Assembly (NCBI GenBank): GCA_012837735.1 | Contig: DUQP01000054.1 | Span: 1-40,941, forward strand | Length of the DNA: 40,941 nt | Direction: 5' to 3' | From: Bacillota bacterium | GTDB lineage: Bacteria; Bacillota; Sulfobacillia; UBA3575; DUQP01 | Shown here: positions 25,406 through 33,034 of the stretch, piece by piece | How positions within the stretch are numbered: position 1 is the stretch's first letter | Layout: every line of letters starts with the position of its first letter | Made by a program: the position numbers and the translations under genes | Notes under the pieces: model-generated | Told to the model about the DNA's origin: nothing | Database searches by the model: none | The model's input: the letters and a program-made list of their open reading frames with translations, nothing else

Positions 25406-26137
25406 GTGATAGTCGATAACAAGCGTGTCATCGTGTTTGTAGGTGCCTACGGCAGCGGGAAAACAGAGATTGCAATCAATTACGCTTTGCGGCGGCGGCG
25501 CCTGGGCGAGAAGGTCACTTTGATTGACTTGGATTTGGTCACCCCGTATTTCCGCAGCCGTGAAGCTCGTCAACCCCTGGAGCAAGAGGGTGTGGACGTG
25601 GTTTCGCCTGAGGGTGGGCTTGCTATGGCCGATTTGCCGGTGATGCCACCCAGAATTGCCGGTTCGTTGGATGACAGGGAACGCTGCGTGATTATCGATG
25701 TGGGTGGTGACCCTACTGGCGCCCGTGTGCTTGGTACGATACGGAAATCCCTGCCGGAAGGCGATCATGACATTTTGATCGTATTGAATGCCCGGCGGCC
25801 ATTTACACGGACCCCAGACACCATGCTGGAGAGCATGGGCCGTATCGAGGCGGCTTCCCGCGTCAAGATCACTGGTATTGTCAACAATACCCACGTCTGC
25901 GGTCTGACGACGCCGGCGGAGGTGCTTGATGGTTATGAGAAGGTGGCCGCGGTGGGCCGGGAGTCAGGTCTACCAGTGGTTTTCTCCGGCGCCCTAAAGG
26001 AAGTAGTCGCGCAAATCGACGCAGACAGTTTCCCCACGCCGCTATTGTCGATTTCCAGACATATGCTGGCACCGTGGGAACAGCCGGATGAATATTGGAA
26101 ACGCACTACCCCGATGCGCCTGGAAGAATGGGAGTAG
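25406..26137 (+). CDS. P-loop ATPase of unknown role in the vor operon
   Basis: A 243-residue nucleotide-binding protein of the MinD/SIMIBI type. The P-loop is GAYGSGKTE (about residues 12-20), a second Asp-rich strand is TLIDLDLVTPYFRSRE (about 45-60) and the Walker-B-like VIIDVGGDPTGA lies near residue 94. The deviant P-loop lacks the leading Lys of classical MinD/ParA. No membrane or DNA-binding part is visible. It is placed between buk and the ferredoxin subunit of the oxidoreductase, so it could help assemble or regulate that enzyme. That role is inferred only from position. GTG start behind AAAGGAGAGG. Confidence 0.85.
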   Translation: MIVDNKRVIVFVGAYGSGKTEIAINYALRRRRLGEKVTLIDLDLVTPYFRSREARQPLEQEGVDVVSPEGGLAMADLPVMPPRIAGSLDDRERCVIIDVGGDPTGARVLGTIRKSLPEGDHDILIVLNARRPFTRTPDTMLESMGRIEAASRVKITGIVNNTHVCGLTTPAEVLDGYEKVAAVGRESGLPVVFSGALKEVVAQIDADSFPTPLLSISRHMLAPWEQPDEYWKRTTPMRLEEWE

Positions 26138-26237
26138 GGCGAGGACACTTGCACGTGGGTGCCGGGGGAGGTGGTGGCAAAGGGATTTTGTCAAGGCCTG
26201 ACACCGTAGAAACTTACATGTAAGGAGGGTTGCATGG

Positions 26238-26441
26238 ATGGCCAAGGTGTTGTTCAACGAAGAACGATGCAAGGGCTGTGAGCTCTGCACGATGGTCTGC
26301 CCGCAAAAAATAATTTTTATGGCGGACCGGATTAACAAGCAGGGTTATCACCCGGCAACTGTGGAAGAAATGGACAAGTGCACGGCTTGCGCCACTTGTG
26401 CACGGGTTTGTCCGGACGTCGTCATAACGGTTGAGAAATAA
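26238..26441 (+). CDS. 2-oxoacid:ferredoxin oxidoreductase delta subunit, 2x[4Fe-4S]
   Basis: A 67-residue bacterial-type ferredoxin subunit. Two CxxCxxCxxxC motifs are visible: CKGCELCTMVCP (about residues 11-22) and CTACATCARVCP (about 48-59). It passes electrons from the catalytic subunits to ferredoxin. The ATG at 26238 lies behind AAGGAGGG. The alpha subunit follows about 30 nt later. A 100-bp spacer before it contains no gene. Confidence 0.93.
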   Translation: MAKVLFNEERCKGCELCTMVCPQKIIFMADRINKQGYHPATVEEMDKCTACATCARVCPDVVITVEK

Positions 26442-26469
26442 GGCCATGCAAAAGGAGGGAACCAGAGGT

Positions 26470-27540
26470 ATGGGCGAAACGATCCTTATGAAGGGGAATG
26501 AGGCGGTCGCTGAGGCGGCGATCCGCGGGGGGTGCCGTTTCTTCTTCGGTTACCCGATTACCCCACAAAGCGAAGTCCCTGAATACATGTCACGCCGTTT
26601 GCACGAAGTGGGAGGTGTCTTTCTCCAGGCCGAGAGCGAGGTGGCAGCTATCAACATGGTCTACGGTGCTTCTGGCGCCGGAGCCCGCGTGATGACATCC
26701 TCCTCCAGCCCTGGAATCAGCCTCAAGATGGAGGGTATTTCCTATATCGCCGCGGCAGAATTGCCGTGCGTGATTGTGAACATGGTCCGGGGAGGCCCCG
26801 GCCTGGGTACCATCCAGCCGGCTCAGTCGGACTATTTCCAGGCTACCAAAGGCGGGGGCCATGGTGATTATCACCTAATCGTCTTTGCTCCCCAGTCGGT
26901 GCAGGAAATGGTTGATATGACCATCGAGGCCTTTGATGTGGCCGATAAGTATCGCAACCCCGTCATGATTCTGGCCGATGGTCTGATTGGCCAAATGATG
27001 GAACCGGTCGTTTTCCCGGATGGTGAAGATCGGCCGAACACCGAAAAACCATGGGCTACGGTTGGTATGGGTGACCGCGCAGAGCGGAACATTGTCACAT
27101 CAATGGACCTTAACGCGGAAGCCATGGAGGAGATCAACTGGCGCATTCAGGAAAAGTATGACAAAATTACAAAAGAAATGCTGCGCTACGAGACCCTCGA
27201 CACAGAAGATGCAGATTTGATTTTGGTGGCCTATGGCTCCAGCGCTCGGATCGCTTTGAACGCCATGAGCAAGGCGCGCGAGAACGGCTATAAAGTCGGT
27301 TTAGTAAGACCGCAGACAGTCTGGCCCTTCCCGTACGAAGTGATCAAAGACCTGGCCAATCAGGCCAAGGCTTTCCTGACAGTGGAGATGAGTATGGGCC
27401 AGTTGATTGAGGATGTGAAGTTGGCGGCTGGTGAAACTCCAGTCTACCACTTTGGTCGTTGTGGTGGCGTCATTCACTCCCCGGCAGAGGTCTATGAAAA
27501 GATCGAAGAGATTCTCAACGGGGGAGGTGCTGCGAAATGA
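26470..27540 (+). CDS. vorB: 2-oxoacid:ferredoxin oxidoreductase alpha subunit VorB
   Basis: About 356 residues, the pyrimidine-binding and transketolase C-terminal parts of a 2-oxoacid:ferredoxin oxidoreductase. Marks: KGNEAVAEAAIRGGCRFFFGYPITPQSE (seen in part as GYPITPQSE), MTSSSSPGISLK, GGPGLGTIQPAQSDYFQATKGG (in part GPGLGTIQPAQ) and the C-terminal RPQTVWPFP. The likely start is ATG 26470 after an AAAGGAGGGA site; upstream ATGs overlap the ferredoxin gene. The family cleaves branched-chain 2-oxo acids (Vor) or related keto acids; the leucine dehydrogenase upstream favours Vor. Confidence 0.93.
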   Translation: MGETILMKGNEAVAEAAIRGGCRFFFGYPITPQSEVPEYMSRRLHEVGGVFLQAESEVAAINMVYGASGAGARVMTSSSSPGISLKMEGISYIAAAELPCVIVNMVRGGPGLGTIQPAQSDYFQATKGGGHGDYHLIVFAPQSVQEMVDMTIEAFDVADKYRNPVMILADGLIGQMMEPVVFPDGEDRPNTEKPWATVGMGDRAERNIVTSMDLNAEAMEEINWRIQEKYDKITKEMLRYETLDTEDADLILVAYGSSARIALNAMSKARENGYKVGLVRPQTVWPFPYEVIKDLANQAKAFLTVEMSMGQLIEDVKLAAGETPVYHFGRCGGVIHSPAEVYEKIEEILNGGGAAK

Positions 27541-28286
27541 CAGTAGTCTTTGATCGTCCTAAAAGTTTGCGGGACGTAAGAACCCACTATTGCCCCGGTT
27601 GTTTGCACGGTGTTGCCCACCGTCTGGTGGCCGAGGTAATCGATGAACTGGGGATTCGTGAAATCGGCATCGGCGTCTCCCCGGTTGGTTGTTCCGTATT
27701 GGCTTACAACTATATCAACACCGATTGGCAGCAGGCGGCCCACGGCCGTGCTCCGGCAGTGGCGACCGGAATTAAGCGGGTCCATCCGGACAAGTTTGTG
27801 TACACATACCAGGGTGACGGCGACTTGGCTTCCATTGGTACCGCTGAGATCGTGCACGCCGCGATGCGGAACGAGAAGATCTCCGTCATCTTTATCAATA
27901 ACGGTATTTATGGTATGACCGGTGGGCAGATGGCTCCGACTACGCAGATCGGTCAAAAGACCACTACCAGCCCGTTCGGGCGTTCGGCAGAACACATCGG
28001 TTATCCCATCCGGATGACCGAGATGCTGGCGCAGTTGGAAGGCGACAACTATTTGGCCCGCGGTACCCTGCATAACGCAGCCGGGATCGCCCGCGCCAAA
28101 CGGTATATTAAGAAGGCCTTCCAGTACCAGTTAGATAATCGCGGTTTTTCCATGGTTGAGTTGATTTCCAACTGCCCGACCAACTGGGGTATGCACCCGA
28201 AGGAATCGATTGAGTATATCAAGGAACACCAGTTGAAATATTATCAGCTCGGCGAGTTCAAGGGCGGAGAGGAGGCATCAAAATGA
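27537..28286 (+). CDS. vorA: 2-oxoacid:ferredoxin oxidoreductase beta subunit (TPP-binding)
   Basis: A 249-residue thiamine-diphosphate binding subunit. It shows YCPGCLHGVAHR near residue 18, the TPP motif GDGDLASIGTAEIVHA (about 87-102) closed by NNGIYGMTGGQMAPTT, and no iron-sulfur cluster of its own. It overlaps the alpha gene (ATGA) and the gamma gene, so the subunits are made together. It binds CoA and 2-oxo acid with the alpha subunit. Confidence 0.93.
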   Translation: MTVVFDRPKSLRDVRTHYCPGCLHGVAHRLVAEVIDELGIREIGIGVSPVGCSVLAYNYINTDWQQAAHGRAPAVATGIKRVHPDKFVYTYQGDGDLASIGTAEIVHAAMRNEKISVIFINNGIYGMTGGQMAPTTQIGQKTTTSPFGRSAEHIGYPIRMTEMLAQLEGDNYLARGTLHNAAGIARAKRYIKKAFQYQLDNRGFSMVELISNCPTNWGMHPKESIEYIKEHQLKYYQLGEFKGGEEASK

Positions 28287-28819
28287 CCCACGAGTTTATC
28301 ATGGCCGGTTTCGGTGGTCAGGGTGTCATGCTCATGGGCCAGTTAATGAGTTATGCCGGTATGTTTGATGGCAAGCACGTTTCCTGGATGCCTTCCTACG
28401 GCCCTGAGATGCGCGGTGGCACCGCCAACTGCTCTGTTGTGGTTTCCGATCAGCCGGTGGCTTCCCCGGTGGTAACTGAGCCCACCTGTGCGGTGGTCAT
28501 GAACGCTCCATCACTTGACAAGTTCGCCCCCACTGTGGTACCGGGCGGCTGTCTCTTGATTAACAGTTCCTTGGTGACGGCTGATCCTGGGCGTGACGAT
28601 GTAAAGGTTTTCAAAGTGCCGGCAAACGAAATCGCCAACGAATTGGGCAACTCCCGGGTTGCCAACATGGTGATGCTGGGCGCTGTGGCTAAGGCGACAG
28701 GTGCGGTACCAATGGAAAGAGTTGAGGAAGCTCTTGCCAAGAAGATGCCCGCCAGGCACAAACACCTCTTGGATACAAACCTGGAGGCTTTGCGGCGCGG
28801 CGCTGCTTGCGTGGAGTAA
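28283..28819 (+). CDS. 2-oxoacid:ferredoxin oxidoreductase gamma subunit
   Basis: A 178-residue subunit of the pyruvate/ketoisovalerate oxidoreductase catalytic domain family, with AGFGGQGVMLMGQLM at the start and YGPEMRGGTANCSVVVS (about residues 39-55). It completes the delta-alpha-beta-gamma set. An ATGA overlap joins it to the beta gene, and a terminator 28 bp after its stop ends the operon. Confidence 0.93.
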   Translation: MTHEFIMAGFGGQGVMLMGQLMSYAGMFDGKHVSWMPSYGPEMRGGTANCSVVVSDQPVASPVVTEPTCAVVMNAPSLDKFAPTVVPGGCLLINSSLVTADPGRDDVKVFKVPANEIANELGNSRVANMVMLGAVAKATGAVPMERVEEALAKKMPARHKHLLDTNLEALRRGAACVE

Positions 28820-28846
28820 ATCTGGGATAGTCAAGCGATCGTGCGG

Positions 28847-28873
28847 GGGAGCCCAAAGCGGGCTCCCTCTTAA
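28847..28873 (+). terminator. intrinsic terminator of the leucine dehydrogenase-vor operon
   Basis: Stem GGGAGCCC (28847-28854) / GGGCTCCC (28860-28867), 5-nt loop, followed by TCTTAATTT. The T-tract is interrupted. Confidence 0.8.
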
Positions 28874-28877
28874 TTTG

Positions 28878-28913
28878 TCCTGCCCGATGGTAAATACTAT
28901 CCTTTGGGCAGGA
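28878..28913 (+). promoter_or_regulatory. long hairpin that encloses the SD site of the M20 peptidase
   Basis: TCCTGCCC (28878-28885) pairs with GGGCAGGA (28906-28913). Inside it GATGGTA (28886-28892) pairs with TACTATC (28895-28901), with one G-T pair and a CTTT bulge (28902-28905). The 3' arm contains the first bases of the AGGAGG SD site (28910-28915), so the fold would hide the site from ribosomes. No known riboswitch class was recognised. Confidence 0.55.
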
Positions 28914-28922
28914 GGGGATATT

Positions 28923-30032
28923 GTGATCAGGGAAGAACGCATTAAGAAGACATTTTGGGAGCTGGCACTGACCAACAGTCCTTCCCGGGCCGAACGCCCA
29001 TTGTGTGATTACTTGCAAAACCGTTTACAGGGGCTAGGCTTAACGGTCTGGGAGGATGGAGCCGCTGCCGTGGTGGAGGGTAACAGCGGCAACTTGCATG
29101 CCCGGGCCGGGGACAGGGTACGGCGGGTGTTAATGGCACACATGGATACAGTGCAACCAACAATTGGCCTGCGACCGCAGTTAATGGACGACATGATTAC
29201 CGCGCAGGGTGGAACGATTTTGGGGGCCGATGACAAAGCGGGTATCACCGCTATTCTGGAGGGCCTGAGTTCCTTACACGAAGATGGCTGGACGCTTGAC
29301 GGTGTGCAGATTATTTTCACAGTGGCCGAGGAAATCGGCTTGTTGGGAGCAGCCGCTTTAGATCTCAGTGACTTGCGCGCAGCAGATGGGTTCGTGTTTG
29401 ACAGCGGTGGCCCAGTTGGAACAATCATTGTGCAAGCACCCTGGGAAATTGATTTGCAAGTGACGTTCCACGGCCGGGCTGCCCATAGCGGAGTTGAGCC
29501 GGAAAAAGGCCGCAGCGCCATTCAAATGTTAGCGAACGCGGTCGACAACATGCGTTTAGGGCGTTTGGATGAAGAAAGCACGGCAAATGTCGGTTTGGTC
29601 AGCGGCGGTAGCGGAATTAACATCGTACCGGCCATGGCCCAACTTTGGGCGGGGGCGCGCAGCTTACAAGCGAAAAAAGTGCAAAGCCAGGTCACTGCCA
29701 TGGAAAAGGCCTGCCACGAAGCGGCGCAAAGGTTTGGGGGGCACATCCATGTGGAACGAGTGCTGGCCTACCCGGGTTTTAAACTTGATGAGGGCGACCG
29801 GGTGGTGCGGATGGCCATGGCGGCGGCGCGGCGGATCGGGCTGGTTCCCCGCCTGCAAAGTCGCGGAGGCGGTAGCGACACCAATGTTTTGAACGGACGC
29901 GGCTTAAAGGCGGTGAACCTGGGCATCGGAGTGGAAAACGATCATACCAGTGCCGAACGGGTGCGGTTGACTGATTTGAAAAAATGTGCCCGCTTGGCAG
30001 AGGTCTTGCTGAGGGGAACGGACCATGATTGA
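28923..30032 (+). CDS. M20 family metallopeptidase (PepT-like)
   Basis: About 369 residues. It is a cytoplasmic dizinc aminopeptidase or deacylase of the M20/tripeptidase-T type. Metal-ligand and catalytic segments visible are LMAHMDTVQP (His, Asp), ILGADDKAG (bridging Asp), TVAEEIGLLG (catalytic Glu then metal Glu) and a C-terminal His in ENDHTSAE; the dimerisation domain holds HGRAAHSGVEPEKGRSA. GTG 28923 follows AGGAGGGG. It lies just past the vor terminator and overlaps the next gene by 8 bases. Substrate is unknown. Confidence 0.9.
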   Translation: MIREERIKKTFWELALTNSPSRAERPLCDYLQNRLQGLGLTVWEDGAAAVVEGNSGNLHARAGDRVRRVLMAHMDTVQPTIGLRPQLMDDMITAQGGTILGADDKAGITAILEGLSSLHEDGWTLDGVQIIFTVAEEIGLLGAAALDLSDLRAADGFVFDSGGPVGTIIVQAPWEIDLQVTFHGRAAHSGVEPEKGRSAIQMLANAVDNMRLGRLDEESTANVGLVSGGSGINIVPAMAQLWAGARSLQAKKVQSQVTAMEKACHEAAQRFGGHIHVERVLAYPGFKLDEGDRVVRMAMAAARRIGLVPRLQSRGGGSDTNVLNGRGLKAVNLGIGVENDHTSAERVRLTDLKKCARLAEVLLRGTDHD

Positions 30033-31089
30033 TACCGCATGGGCGCTGGTGCAGGATGTGAAAAAGCGTTACCCCGATCTGGAGGAACTGACCGTCGCGT
30101 TGGGTGGGAGTGTCGCCACAGCGATTAATTATCCCGCCTGGACGGGCCCGGCCCATCCTGGTGACAGGGTGCTTTTGAACGTGACGGCTGTGCGGTTGGG
30201 CCTTGGCACCGGTGGCGTACATTTTGTGATGCATATCAAGGGGGTGCCGACCCAGTCGCAGGGGCCGGGCCATTTGATGAAACTGCGCTATACCCCGTGG
30301 CAGATTAGGACGCTGGCGGTGGATGAGGATGATAGTCCACACCGGAACGGAATGGCGGCCGGGTTGGACGGGTTGCCGGTGGTAGTGTGTGAATTACACA
30401 GCCAAATGGGCGCTGTGGCGGCTGCTTTTCGGGCTTTGGCACCGCGATCCCGGTTGGTATATGTGATGACGGATGGGGGAGCCCTGCCGCTTGGCTTCAG
30501 TAACTTGGTTAGGCAATTACGGGTAGCGGGTCTGCTGGACGGCACAATTACCATCGGGCATGCTTTTGGCGGCGACTTAGAGGCGGTCAATCTCCATAGC
30601 GCGCTACTCGCAGCTCGATCCGCTTTACGGGCTGATGCCTGTGTGGTGGCGATGGGGCCAGGTGTGGTAGGAATGGGCAGCCGCTTTGGATTCAGCGGTT
30701 TGGAACAAGCCGCGAACTTGGATGCGGCAAATGTCCTGGGCGGACAACCGGTGGCAGTAGTGCGCATGAGCGTGGCGGACAAACGGGCCCGGCATCGCGG
30801 AATCAGCCATCATTCCCAAACTGTGCTGGGGCAGGCCACATTGTCCCAGGTAATTGTGGCTGTACCGCCTGTGCCGGAAGAATGGCACCAGAGTATCTGT
30901 GAGCAACTGAGGATGTGTTCTAATCACCGTTTAGTAGTGACCGACGGTGGTGCGGGGCTCAAATTACTTGCTGCCAAAAACATTAATCTGCGTTCTATGG
31001 GGCGCAGTCCGGACCAGGATCCGTTGTTTTTTGCTGCGGCAGCCGCCGGCGGTGCAGTGGCAGCAGGTTTGCTTGCAGATATTCCCTGA
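30025..31089 (+). CDS. DUF3866 family protein
   Basis: A 354-residue protein of the uncharacterised DUF3866 family, recognised from the N-terminal GDRVLLNVTAVRLGLGTGG, then GVPTQSQGPGHLMKLRYTPWQ and the long Gly/Ala-rich middle with TDGGALPLGFSNLV, GPGVVGMGSRFGFSG and KRARHRGISHHSQTVLG (each seen in part). Function is not known. No signal peptide or clear membrane segment apart from a weakly hydrophobic C-terminus. It overlaps the peptidase gene, so it is likely translated with it. A possible antisense ORF overlaps its 3' end. Confidence 0.88.
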   Translation: MIDTAWALVQDVKKRYPDLEELTVALGGSVATAINYPAWTGPAHPGDRVLLNVTAVRLGLGTGGVHFVMHIKGVPTQSQGPGHLMKLRYTPWQIRTLAVDEDDSPHRNGMAAGLDGLPVVVCELHSQMGAVAAAFRALAPRSRLVYVMTDGGALPLGFSNLVRQLRVAGLLDGTITIGHAFGGDLEAVNLHSALLAARSALRADACVVAMGPGVVGMGSRFGFSGLEQAANLDAANVLGGQPVAVVRMSVADKRARHRGISHHSQTVLGQATLSQVIVAVPPVPEEWHQSICEQLRMCSNHRLVVTDGGAGLKLLAAKNINLRSMGRSPDQDPLFFAAAAAGGAVAAGLLADIP

Positions 31090-31174
31090 CGGTCCGTCCA
31101 TCCGGGGCCATTATCTGCAAATGCCAGCGGAGATCCCGTACCCGGCCGGCAAACAGAATCAAGTGCGTGCGCAT
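30995..31174 (-). CDS. candidate small antisense ORF, 59 aa
   Basis: On the minus strand an ATG (31172-31174) follows GAGGGGGG (complement of 31181-31188) by about 6 nt and opens 59 codons starting MRTHLILFAGRVRDLRW, ending TAG at 30995-30997. The first half looks like a beta strand followed by an amphipathic region; the second half overlaps the DUF3866 gene and is Pro/Arg-rich, as expected from antisense. No family is recognised. Only the strong SD site and the location mostly in a spacer support it. Confidence 0.35.
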   Translation of the reverse strand: MRTHLILFAGRVRDLRWHLQIMAPDGRTVREYLQANLLPLHRRRLPQQKTTDPGPDCAP

Positions 31175-31263
31175 AGCGTTCCCCCCTCGTCCCTAGGCTA
31201 CGTTTATGGCAGACAGATTATGCCAGGGGCAAGGAGGGGTGAGCCTGATGGGAGGGAGAACAG

Positions 31264-31797
31264 ATGAGGGAACTGTGGGAGCAGCCGATCACAAGCGAAT
31301 TAGTCTACCAGGGTCCGATCATTAATGTCAGAAGGGATGAGGTTGAGTTACCGGATGGTCGCCGCTCCTTCCGGGAAGTGGTTGAACACCCTGGCGCGGT
31401 GGCGATTTTGGCCATCACAGACGATGAACAGGTTTTGCTGGTGCGGCAATATCGGCATGCCACGGGGGAGGTTTTATGGGAAGTACCGGCTGGTAAACTG
31501 GATATGGGTGAGGATCCGCGGGCTTGCGCCAACCGGGAATTGGCGGAAGAGACCGGATACCGGGCCCAATCACTGGAGCCTCTGGTCAGTTTTTTCACCA
31601 GCCCCGGCTTTGCGAATGAATTATTGCATGTCTTTCTGGCTACCGGTTTGAAAAAGGGTGTGGCCAGGCCGGAGGCGGATGAACTGTTGGAGCCGGTTTT
31701 GTTGCCGTTGGAAATGTTGGAGCGGATGGCCGTCGCAGGACAGGTGCGGGATGCCAAGACCCTGGCTGCCTTGTGCCTCTATCGGTTGCGGCGATGA
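31264..31797 (+). CDS. nudF: ADP-ribose pyrophosphatase, NUDIX hydrolase
   Basis: A 177-residue enzyme splitting ADP-ribose to AMP and ribose-5-phosphate. The Nudix box is complete: GKLDMGEDPRACANRELAEE followed by TGY (about residues 77-99), preceded by LVRQYRHATGEVLWEVPAG. An SD site GGGAGGG lies upstream of ATG 31264. It overlaps the PHP nuclease gene by ATGA. The Bacillus homologue (NudF) lies in the same spoIIM-region neighbourhood. Confidence 0.94.
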   Translation: MRELWEQPITSELVYQGPIINVRRDEVELPDGRRSFREVVEHPGAVAILAITDDEQVLLVRQYRHATGEVLWEVPAGKLDMGEDPRACANRELAEETGYRAQSLEPLVSFFTSPGFANELLHVFLATGLKKGVARPEADELLEPVLLPLEMLERMAVAGQVRDAKTLAALCLYRLRR

Positions 31798-32957
31798 ATA
31801 AACTCATCCGGGCAGACCTGCATGTACACGTCGGTGCCACCGCTGCGGGGCAAATGGTGAAAATTTCTGCCAGCCCAGACTTGACATTACATGGGATCAA
31901 GGCGGCCGCGGCCTGGAAAGGCCTGCAAGTTGTGGGAGTAGTGGATTGCCACGTGCCGGCGCTGCAAGAGGAACTGGCCGGGCTCGTAGCAAACGGGGAG
32001 TTGACGGTGCCTGGCGGCGGTGGATTCCGGTGGCGGGACGGAACGCTGTTTTTGCCGGCGGTGGAAGTGGAGACCAGGGAAGGACCACAGGGGCGACCGA
32101 TGCACTCTTTGGTCTTTTTGCCGGATCTTACTGCATTACAGGCCTTTACAGATTGGTTGCGAACCAGAGTATCCAACATCCATCTCAGCTCCCAGTACTG
32201 CCGGGCTGCCTTGGCGGAGGTCTGGCAAACGAGCTTGTTCTGGGGCGGATTCTTGATCCCGGCACACATCTTCACCCCCCATCGCGGCATGTATGCGGCG
32301 GTGAATGGACTACGGCAATTGTTGGATGCCGATGCTCCGGCGGGGGTGCCGGCGGTTGAACTGGGATTGAGCGCCGACAGCGAGTTGGCGGATGGACTGC
32401 CGGAACTGGCCAATTTAACGTTTGTGAGTAACTCGGATGCCCACTCTCCGCTTAGCATGGGGCGGGAATACAATCTGATCAGGCTGGAGGACGTGTCATT
32501 TGCCGGAGTGCGGGAAGCTTTGCAAAAAGGCGGCGTTCTGGCCAACTTCGGGCTCGACCCGCGCCTGGGCAAATATTACCGGAGCTATTGCCGGCACTGC
32601 CAGCGGTTGCTGACCGGGAGCCCGCCCCAACTACATTGCCTGTGCGGTCGGGATGATAAATTGGTAGTGGGGGTTTTGGATCGGATAGCAACGCTGGCCA
32701 AAGGATCCGCCTCAACCGGACGGCCTCCTTATTACCACCGGGTGCCATTGCCGATGGTGCCCGGCATCGGTGCAGCCACCCTCAAGAAAATGGTAATGGC
32801 ATTTGGCAGCGAACTGGCTGCCGCAGAAGCAGATTATGAACAATTGGCCCGCGTGGTGGGTGAGCGGTTGGCAGAAGTGATTTGTTTGGCCCGCTCTGGG
32901 CAGGGCCGGTTTGTCAGTGGCGGCGGCGGGCAATACGGGCGGTTGCTACAGGGCTGA
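31794..32957 (+). CDS. EndoQ-like PHP domain endonuclease
   Basis: About 387 residues. The PHP metal-binding domain has ADLHVHVGATAAGQMVKIS at the N-terminus (D8, H10, H12), then GVVDCHVPALQEEL in place of the usual TDH, AHIFTPHRGMY and SNSDAHSP. A Cys cluster (CRHCQ and HCLCG, about residues 265-285) can bind zinc, and a helix-hairpin-helix PGIGAATLKKM follows near 328. This order matches endonuclease Q, which nicks DNA at deaminated bases. It overlaps the NUDIX gene. It could also be the B. subtilis YqxK-type relative with similar function. Confidence 0.88.
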   Translation: MNKLIRADLHVHVGATAAGQMVKISASPDLTLHGIKAAAAWKGLQVVGVVDCHVPALQEELAGLVANGELTVPGGGGFRWRDGTLFLPAVEVETREGPQGRPMHSLVFLPDLTALQAFTDWLRTRVSNIHLSSQYCRAALAEVWQTSLFWGGFLIPAHIFTPHRGMYAAVNGLRQLLDADAPAGVPAVELGLSADSELADGLPELANLTFVSNSDAHSPLSMGREYNLIRLEDVSFAGVREALQKGGVLANFGLDPRLGKYYRSYCRHCQRLLTGSPPQLHCLCGRDDKLVVGVLDRIATLAKGSASTGRPPYYHRVPLPMVPGIGAATLKKMVMAFGSELAAAEADYEQLARVVGERLAEVICLARSGQGRFVSGGGGQYGRLLQG

Positions 32958-33034
32958 GCATATTCCTTGTCCCAGGGGCATAGTAATTTTCCGCGGAGGA
33001 CAGCCATTTTGCTCCGTAGGCGGGGGCAAGGATA

